DNA of 62,782 bases, taken from positions 1 to 62,782 of the forward strand of contig NZ_LMDV01000004.1 in assembly GCF_001425175.1 (NCBI RefSeq), written 5' to 3'. Position numbers and translations under genes: made by a program. Of the stretch, positions 9,723 through 19,252 are shown piece by piece (position 1 is the stretch's first letter; every line of letters starts with the position of its first letter). The notes below the pieces were generated by a model. The model ran no database searches. It worked only from the letters and a program-made list of their open reading frames with translations, and was not told where the DNA came from. This DNA comes from Nocardioides sp. Root1257. GTDB taxonomy: Bacteria; Actinomycetota; Actinomycetes; Propionibacteriales; Nocardioidaceae.

Positions 9723-10846
9723 GCACCGCAACGGTGGACCGGCCCGAGGGCCGGGCGACCCGCACCTACCCGGCGTACTCGAGGTCGCTGTGGCGCCGGG
9801 TGCTGCTGACCCGCGAGTTCGCAGTGATCGCCCTGCTCGCGATCGTCTACTTCTACTCCAACGCCAACGTGCCCGCCTTCGACGGCCCGCTGACGCTCTA
9901 CTACCTCTTCCTCGACATCGCGCCGATCCTGCTGATCGCGCTGCCGATGACCCTGGTGATCATCACGGGCGAGATCGACCTGTCGGTCGCGAGCGTGATG
10001 GGCCTGTCGAGCGCACTGATCGGCGTCCTCCACGCCGATGCGGGGATGTCGATCCCGCTGGCCGCCCTCGTGGCGATCGTGGTCGGCGCGGTGTGTGGCG
10101 CCTTCAACGGCTTCCTGGTCGCGTACGTCGGCCTCCCGTCCCTGGCCGTCACGATCGGCACGCTCGCCCTCTACCGCGGCATCGCGCAGGGCCTGCTCGG
10201 CACCAAGGCGATCACCGACTTCCCGGAGAAGTGGACCGACCTCGCCAAGGAGCGGATCTTCGGCGACGGCTCGTCGTACCCGATGATCCTGATCCCCTTC
10301 GTGATCCTGCTCGTCCTCTTCGTCTGGCTGCTGCACTTCTCGACCTTCGGTCGCGGGGTCTTCGAGATCGGGCTCAACGACGAGGCGGCGCACTTCAGCG
10401 GGGTCGACGTCGAGCGGACCAAGTTCCTGCTCTTCGTGCTGGCCGGCGCGGTCTCGGCGTTCGCGGGTCTCTACTTCACGTTGCGCTTCGGCAGCGCCCG
10501 CGGTGACAACGCGAACGGCCTGGAGCTCCAGGTGATCGCGGCGGTGCTGCTCGGCGGCGTCTCGATCTTCGGCGGCCGCGGCGCCCTGCACGGCGTCGTC
10601 GCCGGCGTGATCCTCATCGGCGTCATCTCCAGCGCCATGCGGCTGCAGGGCGAGACGGTCAACAAGATCAACATCGTCATCGGGGTGCTGCTCGTGCTCT
10701 CGGTGATCTCCACGACGCTGCTCGGCTGGGCGCAGGGCTTCCTGTCCCGTCGCCGCCGGAGCAGCACCCCCATCTCGGGATCGAGCTCGGAAGACGGTCA
10801 GCGCCGACAGGCGGCCGCTGCCACTGAAAGCACCAACGAAAGGTGA
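9719..10846 (+). CDS. rhaQ: Sugar ABC transporter permease, probable RhaQ
   Basis: The second 375-residue RbsC-like permease shows the conserved GEIDLSVAS region, eight to ten hydrophobic segments and a hydrophilic serine-rich tail. The start MSTATVDRPEG follows GCGGGG within the hairpin element and overlaps the tiny frame's stop. It is a paralogue of rhaP and likely pairs with it as a heterodimer. The stop lies nine bases before the binding-protein start. Confidence 0.92.
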   Translation: MSTATVDRPEGRATRTYPAYSRSLWRRVLLTREFAVIALLAIVYFYSNANVPAFDGPLTLYYLFLDIAPILLIALPMTLVIITGEIDLSVASVMGLSSALIGVLHADAGMSIPLAALVAIVVGAVCGAFNGFLVAYVGLPSLAVTIGTLALYRGIAQGLLGTKAITDFPEKWTDLAKERIFGDGSSYPMILIPFVILLVLFVWLLHFSTFGRGVFEIGLNDEAAHFSGVDVERTKFLLFVLAGAVSAFAGLYFTLRFGSARGDNANGLELQVIAAVLLGGVSIFGGRGALHGVVAGVILIGVISSAMRLQGETVNKINIVIGVLLVLSVISTTLLGWAQGFLSRRRRSSTPISGSSSEDGQRRQAAAATESTNER

Positions 10847-10851
10847 GCACC

Positions 10852-11895
10852 ATGAAGGTCCGGAACCGGCGGCTTTCCGCCCTGGCAGCGGTGACGCTCG
10901 TCGCCAGCCTGGCGCTGACCGCCTGCGGCGGCAGTGACAGCGACGGCGGCAGCGATGGCGCCAGCGGGGGCGGCGGCGGTGGCAACACCACCGTGACGTT
11001 CCTGCCGAAGAACCTCGGCAACCCGTACTTCGACACCAGCAGCAAGGGTGGCAAGGCGGCCGTCGAGGAGTTCGGCGGCACCTTCGACGAGGTCGGCCCC
11101 GACACCGCGTCCCCCGACGCGCAGGTCCAGTTCATCAACACCGCCGCGCAGCAGGGCGTCAACGCCCTCGTCGTGTCGGCGAACGACCCCGAGGCCATCT
11201 GCGACGCGCTCAACGAGGCCAGCGACGCCGGCACGAAGATCGTCACGTTCGACTCGGACACCAACCCGGACTGCCGCGACCTCTTCATCAACCAGGCGAC
11301 GGCCGACGGCATCGCCAAGGTCCAGGTCGACATGATCGCCGAGCAGATCGGTGACGCCGGCGAGGTCGCGATCCTCTCGGCCGCGGCCAACGCGACCAAC
11401 CAGAACGCCTGGATCGACACGATGAAGAAGGAGCTGGAGGCCAGCCACCCGAACATCAAGCTCGTCGACACCGTCTACGGCGACGACGACGACCAGACGT
11501 CCTTCGACAAGACCGCGGCGCTGCTGCAGTCGCACCCGAACCTCAAGGGCATCATCTCGCCGACCACCGTCGGTATCGCCGCCGCGGCGCGCTACCTGTC
11601 GACGTCGGAGTACAAGGGCAAGGTCGCGCTGACCGGCCTCGGTACCCCGAACCAGATGCGTGAGTACGTCAAGGACGGCACCGTCACCGAGTTCGCCCTG
11701 TGGAACCCGGAGGACCTCGGCTACCTCGCGGCGTACGCCGCCAAGGCCCTCGTCGACGGCGACATCTCCGGCAAGGAGGGTGACTCCTTCACCGCCGGCA
11801 AGCTCGGCGACTTCACCGTCGGTGCCGACGCCACCGTCCTGCTCGGTGAGCCCTACCGGTTCAACAAGGACAACATCGACGACTTCGACTTCTGA
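10852..11895 (+). CDS. rhaS: Rhamnose-binding lipoprotein, probable RhaS
   Basis: This 347-residue solute-binding protein has a lipoprotein signal ending LALTAC (lipid-bearing Cys25), a Gly/Ser-rich linker and a type I periplasmic-binding fold. ATG at 10852 is preferred because AAAGGTGAG stands just before it. A GTG at 10843 overlapping the upstream stop is the alternative. It presents sugar to RhaP/RhaQ. A strong hairpin follows the gene, as is common after abundant binding-protein messages. Confidence 0.92.
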   Translation: MKVRNRRLSALAAVTLVASLALTACGGSDSDGGSDGASGGGGGGNTTVTFLPKNLGNPYFDTSSKGGKAAVEEFGGTFDEVGPDTASPDAQVQFINTAAQQGVNALVVSANDPEAICDALNEASDAGTKIVTFDSDTNPDCRDLFINQATADGIAKVQVDMIAEQIGDAGEVAILSAAANATNQNAWIDTMKKELEASHPNIKLVDTVYGDDDDQTSFDKTAALLQSHPNLKGIISPTTVGIAAAARYLSTSEYKGKVALTGLGTPNQMREYVKDGTVTEFALWNPEDLGYLAAYAAKALVDGDISGKEGDSFTAGKLGDFTVGADATVLLGEPYRFNKDNIDDFDF

Positions 11896-11918
11896 GTCGT
11901 CGCTCCTCCTCTCCACCC

Positions 11919-11969
11919 GCTGCCGGCCGGCCCCACCCCCCTCGACCTCCGTCGGGGCCGGCCGGCAGC
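11919..11969 (+). terminator. Intercistronic hairpin after rhaS
   Basis: Perfect 16-bp arms GCTGCCGGCCGGCCCC (11919-11934) and GGGGCCGGCCGGCAGC (11954-11969) enclose 19 bases. No T-run follows, and rhaM lies directly downstream. It is more likely a partial terminator or message-stabilising hairpin that raises rhaS relative to the enzyme genes than a full stop. Confidence 0.75.
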
Positions 11970-11992
11970 ACCCCTCCCCGAAAGGTGTGGCG

Positions 11993-12352
11993 ATGCCGCG
12001 CGTCTGCTTCCAGCTCCAGGTCAAGCCCGACCGGATCGCTGAGTACAAGACCCGGCACGCCGCCGTCTGGCCCGACATGCTCCAGGCGCTGCACCGGACG
12101 GGGTGGCACAACTACTCCCTCTTCCTCCGACCGGACGGCCTGCTGATCGGCTACTTCGAGACCCCTGTCTCGGTGGCCGATGCGCAGGCCGGCATGGCCG
12201 GCACCGAGGTCAACGCCCGCTGGCAGGCCGAGATGGCCGAGTTCTTCGAGGAGCTCGACGGGCTCGCGCCGGACGAGGGGTTCCTGCAGCTCGAGGAGGT
12301 CTTCCACCTCGAGGACCAGCTGCCCGACGTACCGCAGACAGAAGTGATGTGA
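11993..12352 (+). CDS. rhaM: L-rhamnose mutarotase
   Basis: The 119-residue protein belongs to the RhaM/RhaU family (about 105 residues), which interconverts alpha and beta L-rhamnose so the isomerase gets its preferred anomer. Typical features are the early VKPDRIAEYKTRHAAVWPDM segment and GWHNYSLFL. AAAGGTG precedes the ATG. Its TGA is followed after one base by the rhaI start. Confidence 0.92.
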   Translation: MPRVCFQLQVKPDRIAEYKTRHAAVWPDMLQALHRTGWHNYSLFLRPDGLLIGYFETPVSVADAQAGMAGTEVNARWQAEMAEFFEELDGLAPDEGFLQLEEVFHLEDQLPDVPQTEVM

Positions 12353-12353
12353 G

Positions 12354-13517
12354 ATGACAACGTTCAGCGAGATCGCACCGGTCCTCGAGCGCCAGGCGAT
12401 CGAGGTCCCGTCGTGGGCCTACGGCAACTCCGGCACCCGCTTCAAGGTGTTCGGCACTCCCGGCACCCCGCGCACGCCCGAGGAGAAGATCGCCGACGCG
12501 GCGACCGTGCACAGATTCACCGGCCTCGCGCCCTCGGTCGCCCTGCACATCCCGTGGGACCTGGTCGACGACTACGCCGCTCTGCGCCGGTACGCCGAGG
12601 ACCTCGGCATCCGCCTCGGCACCATCAACTCCAACACCTTCCAGGACGACGACTACAAGCTCGGCGCCCTGACCCACACGGACCCCAAGGTCCGGCAGAA
12701 GGCGATCGACCACCACTTCGCGTGCATCGACGTGATGGACGCGACCGGCTCGCGCGACCTCAAGATCTGGCTCGCCGAGGGCACCAACTACCCGGGCCAG
12801 GGCGACCTCCGCGGCCGTCAGGACCGGCTCGCCGAGAGCCTGCGCACCATCTACGACCGCCTCGGCGACGACCAGCGGCTCGTGCTCGAGTACAAGTTCT
12901 TCGAGCCGGCGTTCTACCACACCGACGTCCCGGACTGGGGCACGTCGTACGTCCAGGTGGCCGCCCTCGGCGACAAGGCGATGGTCTGCCTCGACACCGG
13001 CCACCACGCGCCGGGCACCAACATCGAGTTCATCGTCGCCCAGCTCCTGCGGCTCGGGAAGCTCGGCTCCTTCGACTTCAACAGCCGCTTCTACGCCGAC
13101 GACGACCTGATCGTCGGTGCGGCCGACCCCTTCCAGCTCTTCCGGATCCTCTTCGAGTGCGCCCGCGGTGGCGCGCTCGACCCGGACAGCACCGTGGCCT
13201 TCATGCTCGACCAGTGCCACAACATCGAGGACAAGATCCCGGGCCAGATCCGGTCGGTCCTCAACGTCCAGGAGATGACGGCCCGGGCGCTGCTCGTCGA
13301 CCGGGACGCACTCACGAAGGCGCAGGAGGACGGCGACGTCCTGCTGGCCAACGAGATCTTCATGGACGCGTTCTACACCGACGTCCGCGCCGACCTCGCC
13401 GGATGGCGCGAGGGCCGGGGGCTGCCCGCCAACCCGATGCGGGCCTACCTCGAGAGCGGCTACCAGCAGCAGATCGAAGCGGACCGCGTCGGCGGCACGC
13501 AGGCAGGATGGAGCTGA
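12354..13517 (+). CDS. rhaI: L-rhamnose isomerase
   Basis: This 387-residue TIM-barrel enzyme converts L-rhamnose to L-rhamnulose. It is the RhaI type known from Pseudomonas and many Actinobacteria, not the E. coli RhaA type. Putative metal and substrate residues lie in LEYKFFEP, CLDTGHHAPGTN and FDFNSRFYADDD. It follows rhaM by one base and precedes rhaEW by four, fitting one polycistronic message. Confidence 0.92.
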   Translation: MTTFSEIAPVLERQAIEVPSWAYGNSGTRFKVFGTPGTPRTPEEKIADAATVHRFTGLAPSVALHIPWDLVDDYAALRRYAEDLGIRLGTINSNTFQDDDYKLGALTHTDPKVRQKAIDHHFACIDVMDATGSRDLKIWLAEGTNYPGQGDLRGRQDRLAESLRTIYDRLGDDQRLVLEYKFFEPAFYHTDVPDWGTSYVQVAALGDKAMVCLDTGHHAPGTNIEFIVAQLLRLGKLGSFDFNSRFYADDDLIVGAADPFQLFRILFECARGGALDPDSTVAFMLDQCHNIEDKIPGQIRSVLNVQEMTARALLVDRDALTKAQEDGDVLLANEIFMDAFYTDVRADLAGWREGRGLPANPMRAYLESGYQQQIEADRVGGTQAGWS

Positions 13518-13521
13518 ACCC

Positions 13522-15567
13522 ATGAGCACCGCTCGCAGCAACGCGGCACAGGAGCTGATCACCCGGTCCAACCGACTGGGCTCGGACCCGAAGAACACCA
13601 ACTACGCCGGGGGCAACACCTCCGCGAAGGGCACGGAGACCGACCCGGTGACCGGCCAGGACGTCGAGCTCCTCTGGGTGAAGGGCTCCGGCGGCGACCT
13701 CGGCACCCTGCAGGAGAGCGGCCTCGCCGTGCTCCGCCTCGACCGGATGCGCGCGCTCGTCGACGTCTACCCGGGCATCGCCCGGGAGGACGAGATGGTC
13801 GCCGCGTTCGACTACTGCCTCCACGGCAAGGGCGGCGCCGCCCCCTCCATCGACACCGCGATGCACGGCCTCGTGGACGCCGCGCACGTCGACCACCTCC
13901 ACCCCGACAGCGGCATCGCGATCGCGACGGCCGCCGACGGCGAGGCGCTCACCAAGGAGATCTACGGCGACAAGGTCGTGTGGGTCCCGTGGCGACGTCC
14001 CGGCTTCCAGCTCGGCCTCGACATCGCCGAGATCAAGGCCCAGAACCCGAAGGCGATCGGCTGCATCCTCGGCGGCCACGGCATCACTGCCTGGGGCGAT
14101 ACCAGCGAGAAGTGCGAGAAGAACTCGCTCTGGATCATCCGGACCGCCGAGAAGTACATCCGGGCCAACTCCAAGAAGAACCCCTTCGGCGCACGCGTCA
14201 AGAAGTGGGAGCCGCTCAGCCCCGCCAAGCGTCGCGCCCGGGCGGCCGAGCTCGCACCCACCCTGCGCGGCGTCGCCTCGGCCGACCGCCCGATGGTCGG
14301 GCACTTCACCGACGACCGGGTCGTCCTCGACTTCCTGGCCAGCCGCAACCACCCGCGCCTCGCCGAGCTCGGTACGTCGTGCCCGGACCACTTCCTGCGC
14401 ACCAAGGTCAAGCCGATGGTCCTCGACCTGCCGGCCGACGCCCCGATCGAGAAGGTGAAGGCGCGCGTCGCCGAGCTGCACGAGGCCTACCGGGCCGATT
14501 ACGCCGGCTACTACGACCGCAACAAGGTGAAGGGCTCGCCCGCGATGCGCGGCGCCGACCCGCTGGTCATCCTGGTGCCCGGCGTCGGCATGTTCTCGTA
14601 CGGCGCCAACAAGCAGACCGCCCGCGTCGCGGGTGAGTTCTACATCAACGCGATCAACGTGATGCGCGGCGCGGAGGGCCTCTCGACGTACGCCCCCATC
14701 GACGAGTCGGAGAAGTTCCGCATCGAGTACTGGGCGCTCGAGGAGGCCAAGCTCCAGCGGATGCCGAAGCCGAAGCCGCTCGCCACCCGGGTCGCGCTCG
14801 TCACCGGTGCCGCCTCCGGCATCGGCAAGGCCACCGCCGAGAAGCTCGCCGCCGAGGGCGCCTGCGTCGTCATCGCCGACCTCTCCCTGGAGAAGGCCCA
14901 GGCGGCCGCGGCCGAGCTCGGCACGACGGACGTCGCCGTCGGGGTCCAGGTCGACGTCTCGAGCGCCGACGCCGTGCAGGCCATGGTCGACGCGGCCGTG
15001 CTCGCGTTCGGCGGCGTGGACCTGGTCGTCAACAACGCCGGGCTCTCGCTCTCGCGCTCGCTCCTGGACACCACCGAGAAGGACTGGGACCTCCAGCACG
15101 ACGTGATGGCCAAGGGCTCGTTCCTGGTCTCGCAGGCCACCGCGAAGGTGATGATCGACCAGGGGATGGGCGGCGACATCGTCTACATCTCCTCGAAGAA
15201 CTCGATCTTCGCCGGACCCAACAACGTCGCGTACGGCGCCGCGAAGGCCGACCAGGCGCACCAGGTGCGGCTGCTGGCCGTCGAGCTCGGCGAGCACGGC
15301 ATCAAGGTCAACGGCGTGAACCCGGACGGCGTCGTCCAGGGCTCCGGCATCTTCGCCAGCGGCTGGGGCGCCAACCGCGCCGCGGTCTACGGCGTGGAGG
15401 AGCAGGACCTCGGCAAGTTCTACGCGCAGCGCACGATCCTCAAGCGCGAGGTGCTGCCGTCGAACATCGCCAACGCGGTCTTCGTCCTCTGCACCGCCGA
15501 GCTCAGCCACACCACCGGCCTGCACATCCCGGTCGACGCGGGCGTGGCGGCGGCGTTCCTGCGATGA
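13522..15567 (+). CDS. rhaEW: Rhamnulose-1-P aldolase/lactaldehyde dehydrogenase fusion
   Basis: A 681-residue bifunctional enzyme. Residues about 1-415 are a class II aldolase with metal-binding histidines in HVDHLHPDSG and GGHGITAW; it splits L-rhamnulose-1-phosphate to DHAP and L-lactaldehyde. Residues about 422-681 form a short-chain dehydrogenase with TGAASGIGKAT (from 428), NNAG and YGAAK. In characterised RhaEW enzymes this domain oxidises L-lactaldehyde to L-lactate. The following lutABC genes fit that product. The family is firm; direction of the second reaction is from known homologues. Confidence 0.92.
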   Translation: MSTARSNAAQELITRSNRLGSDPKNTNYAGGNTSAKGTETDPVTGQDVELLWVKGSGGDLGTLQESGLAVLRLDRMRALVDVYPGIAREDEMVAAFDYCLHGKGGAAPSIDTAMHGLVDAAHVDHLHPDSGIAIATAADGEALTKEIYGDKVVWVPWRRPGFQLGLDIAEIKAQNPKAIGCILGGHGITAWGDTSEKCEKNSLWIIRTAEKYIRANSKKNPFGARVKKWEPLSPAKRRARAAELAPTLRGVASADRPMVGHFTDDRVVLDFLASRNHPRLAELGTSCPDHFLRTKVKPMVLDLPADAPIEKVKARVAELHEAYRADYAGYYDRNKVKGSPAMRGADPLVILVPGVGMFSYGANKQTARVAGEFYINAINVMRGAEGLSTYAPIDESEKFRIEYWALEEAKLQRMPKPKPLATRVALVTGAASGIGKATAEKLAAEGACVVIADLSLEKAQAAAAELGTTDVAVGVQVDVSSADAVQAMVDAAVLAFGGVDLVVNNAGLSLSRSLLDTTEKDWDLQHDVMAKGSFLVSQATAKVMIDQGMGGDIVYISSKNSIFAGPNNVAYGAAKADQAHQVRLLAVELGEHGIKVNGVNPDGVVQGSGIFASGWGANRAAVYGVEEQDLGKFYAQRTILKREVLPSNIANAVFVLCTAELSHTTGLHIPVDAGVAAAFLR

Positions 15568-15576
15568 GCTCCTGCC

Positions 15577-17064
15577 ATGTCTGAGCCCGTCCGCGTCGCA
15601 GCGGTCGACCTCGGTGCCACGAGCGGCCGGGTGATGGCCTGCCGGGTCGGCGCCCGCACCCTCCACCTGGAGGAGCTGCACCGCTTCGGCAACGGCGCGG
15701 TGCCGGTGCGCGGCTCCCTCTACTGGGACGTGCTCGGCATCCACCGCGAGGTGCTCGTCGGCATCCGCGAGGTCGCCCGCACCGGCGCGCTGCACGGCAT
15801 CGGCATCGACTCCTGGGCCGTCGACTACGGGCTGCTCGACCGCGACGGCCGGTTGCTCGGCAACCCCCGCAGCCACCGGGACAGCCGCACCGACGGCGTA
15901 CCGGCGCAGGTGCGGGAGTCCGTCTCCGACGCCGAGCTGTACGACGTGACCGGGCTGCAGCAGCTGCCGTTCAACACGGTCTACCAGCTGGTCTCCGAGG
16001 TCGGGACGCCCGCGCTCGAGTCGGCGGAGCGGCTGCTCCTGCTGCCCGACCTGCTGACCTACTGGCTGACCGGCGAGGTGGGTGCCGAGCGCACCAACGC
16101 CTCGACGACCGGTCTCTATGACGTGCGGACGAGGGAGTGGTCGCTGGACCTGGCGAAGCGGATCGGCCTGCCCTGGTCGGTCCTCCCCCCGCTGCGCGAG
16201 CCGGGCACCGTGGTGGGTCCGGTGGTGGACGAGGTGGCGGAGTACGTCGGCACTGCCGGCGTACCCGTCATCTCGGTGGGCTCCCACGACACCGCCTCCG
16301 CGGTGGTCGGGGTGCCGGCGGACGAGGGCAGCTTCGCCTACATCTCCTCGGGCACCTGGTCGCTGGTCGGTCTCGAGCTCGAGAGCCCGGTGCTGACGTC
16401 GGAGGCACGCGAGGCGGACTTCACGAACGAGTCGGGCGTCGACGGCACGATCCGCTTCCTCAAGAACGTGATGGGCCTGTGGGTGCTCTCCGAGTCGGTG
16501 CGCACCTGGGCCGACAAGCGGCTCAGCGACGTCACGCTGCCCGCCCTGCTCGCGGGGGCCGAGACGGCACCGGCGCTGCGCACCGTCGTCGACATCAACG
16601 ACCCGCGCCTGCTGACGCCCGGCACGGTGTCGACCAACAGCATGCCCGCGCGGATCCAGGAGCTGGCGCGCGAGGCCGGCGAGCCGATCCCGCGCACCCC
16701 GGTCGCGATCACCCGCACCATCCTGGACAGCCTGGCCCTGGCCTACCGGCGCAACATCCGGCTGGCCGCGTCCCTGGCCGGTCGTGACGTCGACGTCGTG
16801 CACCTGGTCGGCGGCGGCTCCCAGAACGCGCTGCTCTGCCAGCTCACCGCCGACGCGCTCGGGGTGCCGGTGCTCGCCGGGCCGGCGGAGGCGGCGGCGC
16901 TGGGCAACGGACTCGTGCAGGCGCGGGCGTTGGGTGCGGACCTTCCCGACCTTGCTGCGATGCGGGCGCTGATCCGCCGCACCCACGACGTACGCCGCTT
17001 CGAGCCGCGCGGCGACGCCGCCTCCGGCGGGGACTGGGATGCGGCCGCATCCCGGCTGGGGTGA
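15577..17064 (+). CDS. rhaB: L-rhamnulokinase
   Basis: This 495-residue FGGY-family kinase phosphorylates L-rhamnulose at C1 using ATP. The N-terminal phosphate loop is DLGATSGRV, and the C-terminal half has LVGGGSQN and the adenosine-site region GPAEAAALGNG. It starts ten bases after rhaEW and its TGA is just ahead of lutA. It supplies the substrate of RhaEW. Confidence 0.94.
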   Translation: MSEPVRVAAVDLGATSGRVMACRVGARTLHLEELHRFGNGAVPVRGSLYWDVLGIHREVLVGIREVARTGALHGIGIDSWAVDYGLLDRDGRLLGNPRSHRDSRTDGVPAQVRESVSDAELYDVTGLQQLPFNTVYQLVSEVGTPALESAERLLLLPDLLTYWLTGEVGAERTNASTTGLYDVRTREWSLDLAKRIGLPWSVLPPLREPGTVVGPVVDEVAEYVGTAGVPVISVGSHDTASAVVGVPADEGSFAYISSGTWSLVGLELESPVLTSEAREADFTNESGVDGTIRFLKNVMGLWVLSESVRTWADKRLSDVTLPALLAGAETAPALRTVVDINDPRLLTPGTVSTNSMPARIQELAREAGEPIPRTPVAITRTILDSLALAYRRNIRLAASLAGRDVDVVHLVGGGSQNALLCQLTADALGVPVLAGPAEAAALGNGLVQARALGADLPDLAAMRALIRRTHDVRRFEPRGDAASGGDWDAAASRLG

Positions 17065-17075
17065 GGATGGGGGAC

Positions 17076-17816
17076 ATGCGGGTCGCGCTGATGGTCACGT
17101 GCATCAACGACGCCCTCTACCCCGACACCGGCAAGGCCGTCGTGACGCTGCTGCGCCGCCTCGGCGTCGAGGTCGAGTTCCCGGCGGGCCAGACGTGCTG
17201 CGCCCAGCCGATGGTCAACACCGGCTACCTCGACGAGGCGGTGCCCGTCGTACGCAACTTCGTCGACACGTTCGCCGGGTACGACGCCGTCGTCACGCCG
17301 TCCGGCTCCTGCGCGGGCTGCGCGCGGCACCAGCACTCGATCGTCGCGCGGCGCTCGGGTGACGCGGGGCTGGCCGCCGCGGTCGAGGAGACGTCGCCGA
17401 AGGTCTACGAGCTGTCGGAGTTCCTGGTCGACGTGCTCGGCGTGACCGATGTGGGTGCCTACTACCCGCACACGGTGACCTACCACCCGACCTGCCACTC
17501 GCTGCGGATGCTCGGGGTCGGTGACCGGCCGCGGCGACTGCTGGAGAGCGTCCGCGGCCTGACGCTGCTGGAGCTGCCGGCGGCGGACCAGTGCTGCGGC
17601 TTCGGCGGCACCTTCGCCGTGAAGAACTCCGACACCTCGGTCGCGATGGGCACCGACAAGGTGCGGCACGTGCAGGACACCGGTGCGGAGGTCCTGGTCG
17701 CGGGCGACAACTCGTGCCTGACCCACATCGGCGGCCTGATGACGCGCCAGCAGTCCGGCGTGCGCCCGGTGCACCTCGCGGAGATCCTGGCGGCCACCGA
17801 GGCGGACCCGGCATGA
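17076..17816 (+). CDS. lutA: Lactate utilization protein LutA
   Basis: The 246-residue protein is the CCG-domain (glycolate oxidase iron-sulfur-like) subunit of the LutABC L-lactate dehydrogenase complex. Cysteine motifs are QTCCAQP with CAGC in the first half and DQCCGFGGTF with NSC in the second. ATG 17076 gives the family's MRVAL start with GAGG nine bases upstream; GTG 17061 and ATG 17067 are alternatives. It overlaps lutB by four bases. Here it would oxidise the L-lactate made from rhamnose. Confidence 0.92.
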   Translation: MRVALMVTCINDALYPDTGKAVVTLLRRLGVEVEFPAGQTCCAQPMVNTGYLDEAVPVVRNFVDTFAGYDAVVTPSGSCAGCARHQHSIVARRSGDAGLAAAVEETSPKVYELSEFLVDVLGVTDVGAYYPHTVTYHPTCHSLRMLGVGDRPRRLLESVRGLTLLELPAADQCCGFGGTFAVKNSDTSVAMGTDKVRHVQDTGAEVLVAGDNSCLTHIGGLMTRQQSGVRPVHLAEILAATEADPA

Positions 17817-19252
17817 GCGGCGGCACCTTCGTCGGGATGCCCGCCTTCCCGAAGGCCGCGCACGAGGCGCTCGGCAACGCCCAGCTGCGCCACAACCTCG
17901 CCCACGCCACCGGCACCATCCGTGCCAAGCGGCTCCGGCTCGTCGACGAGGTCAATGCGAACTCCTCCTGGGAGGAGCTCCGGCTCGCCGGCGCCGGGGT
18001 CAAGGAGTCGGCACTGGTCGACCTCGCCACCCATCTCGAGCGGCTCGAGGAGTCGCTCACCGCCAACGGCGCGACCGTGCACTGGGCTCGTGACGCTGCC
18101 GAGGCGAACGCGATCGTCGCGTCGATCGCGAAGGGCCACGGCGTTGACGAGGTCGTCAAGGTCAAGTCGATGGTGACCCAGGAGATCAACCTCAACGAGG
18201 CGCTCGAGGCCGAGGGCATCGCCGCCTGGGAGACCGACCTCGCGGAGCTGATCGTCCAGCTGGGCGAGGACCTGCCCTCTCACATCCTGGTGCCCGCCAT
18301 CCACCGCAACCGCTCGGAGATCCGCGAGATCTTCCTCGCCAAGATGGCCGGGGCCGGCCGGCCCGCCCCCGAGGACCTGACCGACGAGCCGGCCGTCCTC
18401 GCCGCTGCCGCCCGGGCGCACCTGCGCGAGAAGTTCCTGCGCGCGAAGGTCGGCATCTCCGGTGCGAACTTCGCCGTCGCCGACACCGGGACGCTGGTCG
18501 TCGTGGAGTCCGAGGGCAACGGCCGGATGTGCCTGACGCTGCCCGAGGTGCTGATCTCGGTCGTCGGCATCGAGAAGGTCGTGCCGACGTGGGAGGGCCT
18601 GGATCCCTTGCTGCGCCTGCTTCCTCGATCCTCGACCGGCGAGCGGATGAACCCCTACACGTCGACCTGGTCCGGCATCACGCCCGGCGACGGCCCGCAG
18701 GAGGTGCACGTCGTGCTCCTCGACAACGGCCGCACCAACGCGCTCGCCGACGAGGTCGGCCGTCAGGCCCTGCGCTGCATCCGCTGCTCGGCCTGCCTCA
18801 ACGTCTGCCCGGTCTACGAGCGCACCGGCGGGCACGCCTACGGCTCGGTCTACCCGGGCCCGATCGGCGCGATCCTGAACCCGCTGCTCAAGGGGCCGGG
18901 CGCCGACGAGCAGACCGACTCGCTGCCGTACGCGTCCTCGCTCTGCGGCGCCTGCTTCGAGGCCTGCCCGGTCCGCATCGACATCCCCTCGGTGCTCGTC
19001 GACCTGCGCGCCCAGGTCGTCGACGCCCATCGTGGCGGCGTCCCCAAGCTCGAAGCGGTCGCGTTCAAGGCGTCCGCGGTCGCGCTGTCGGACGCGCGCA
19101 AGCTCGCCTTCGGCGAACGCTTCACGCGCCTCGGTCTGCGCGTCGCCCGCCGCTTCGGCGCCTCGAAGTGGACGTCGTCCCGCGACCTGCCGCCCGCGCC
19201 GCCGGAGTCGTTCCGCGCCTGGTGGAAGCGCACCGACGGAGGTCGCCGATGA
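17813..19252 (+). CDS. lutB: Lactate utilization iron-sulfur protein LutB
   Basis: This 479-residue subunit has an LUD domain (about 60-300) and a ferredoxin-like region with CIRCSACLNVCP and CGACFEACP, suitable for two [4Fe-4S] clusters, then a C-terminal LutB domain. Starts and stops overlap lutA and lutC as ATGA, so the three subunits are translationally coupled. It transfers electrons from lactate oxidation toward the respiratory chain. Confidence 0.93.
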   Translation: MSGGTFVGMPAFPKAAHEALGNAQLRHNLAHATGTIRAKRLRLVDEVNANSSWEELRLAGAGVKESALVDLATHLERLEESLTANGATVHWARDAAEANAIVASIAKGHGVDEVVKVKSMVTQEINLNEALEAEGIAAWETDLAELIVQLGEDLPSHILVPAIHRNRSEIREIFLAKMAGAGRPAPEDLTDEPAVLAAAARAHLREKFLRAKVGISGANFAVADTGTLVVVESEGNGRMCLTLPEVLISVVGIEKVVPTWEGLDPLLRLLPRSSTGERMNPYTSTWSGITPGDGPQEVHVVLLDNGRTNALADEVGRQALRCIRCSACLNVCPVYERTGGHAYGSVYPGPIGAILNPLLKGPGADEQTDSLPYASSLCGACFEACPVRIDIPSVLVDLRAQVVDAHRGGVPKLEAVAFKASAVALSDARKLAFGERFTRLGLRVARRFGASKWTSSRDLPPAPPESFRAWWKRTDGGRR

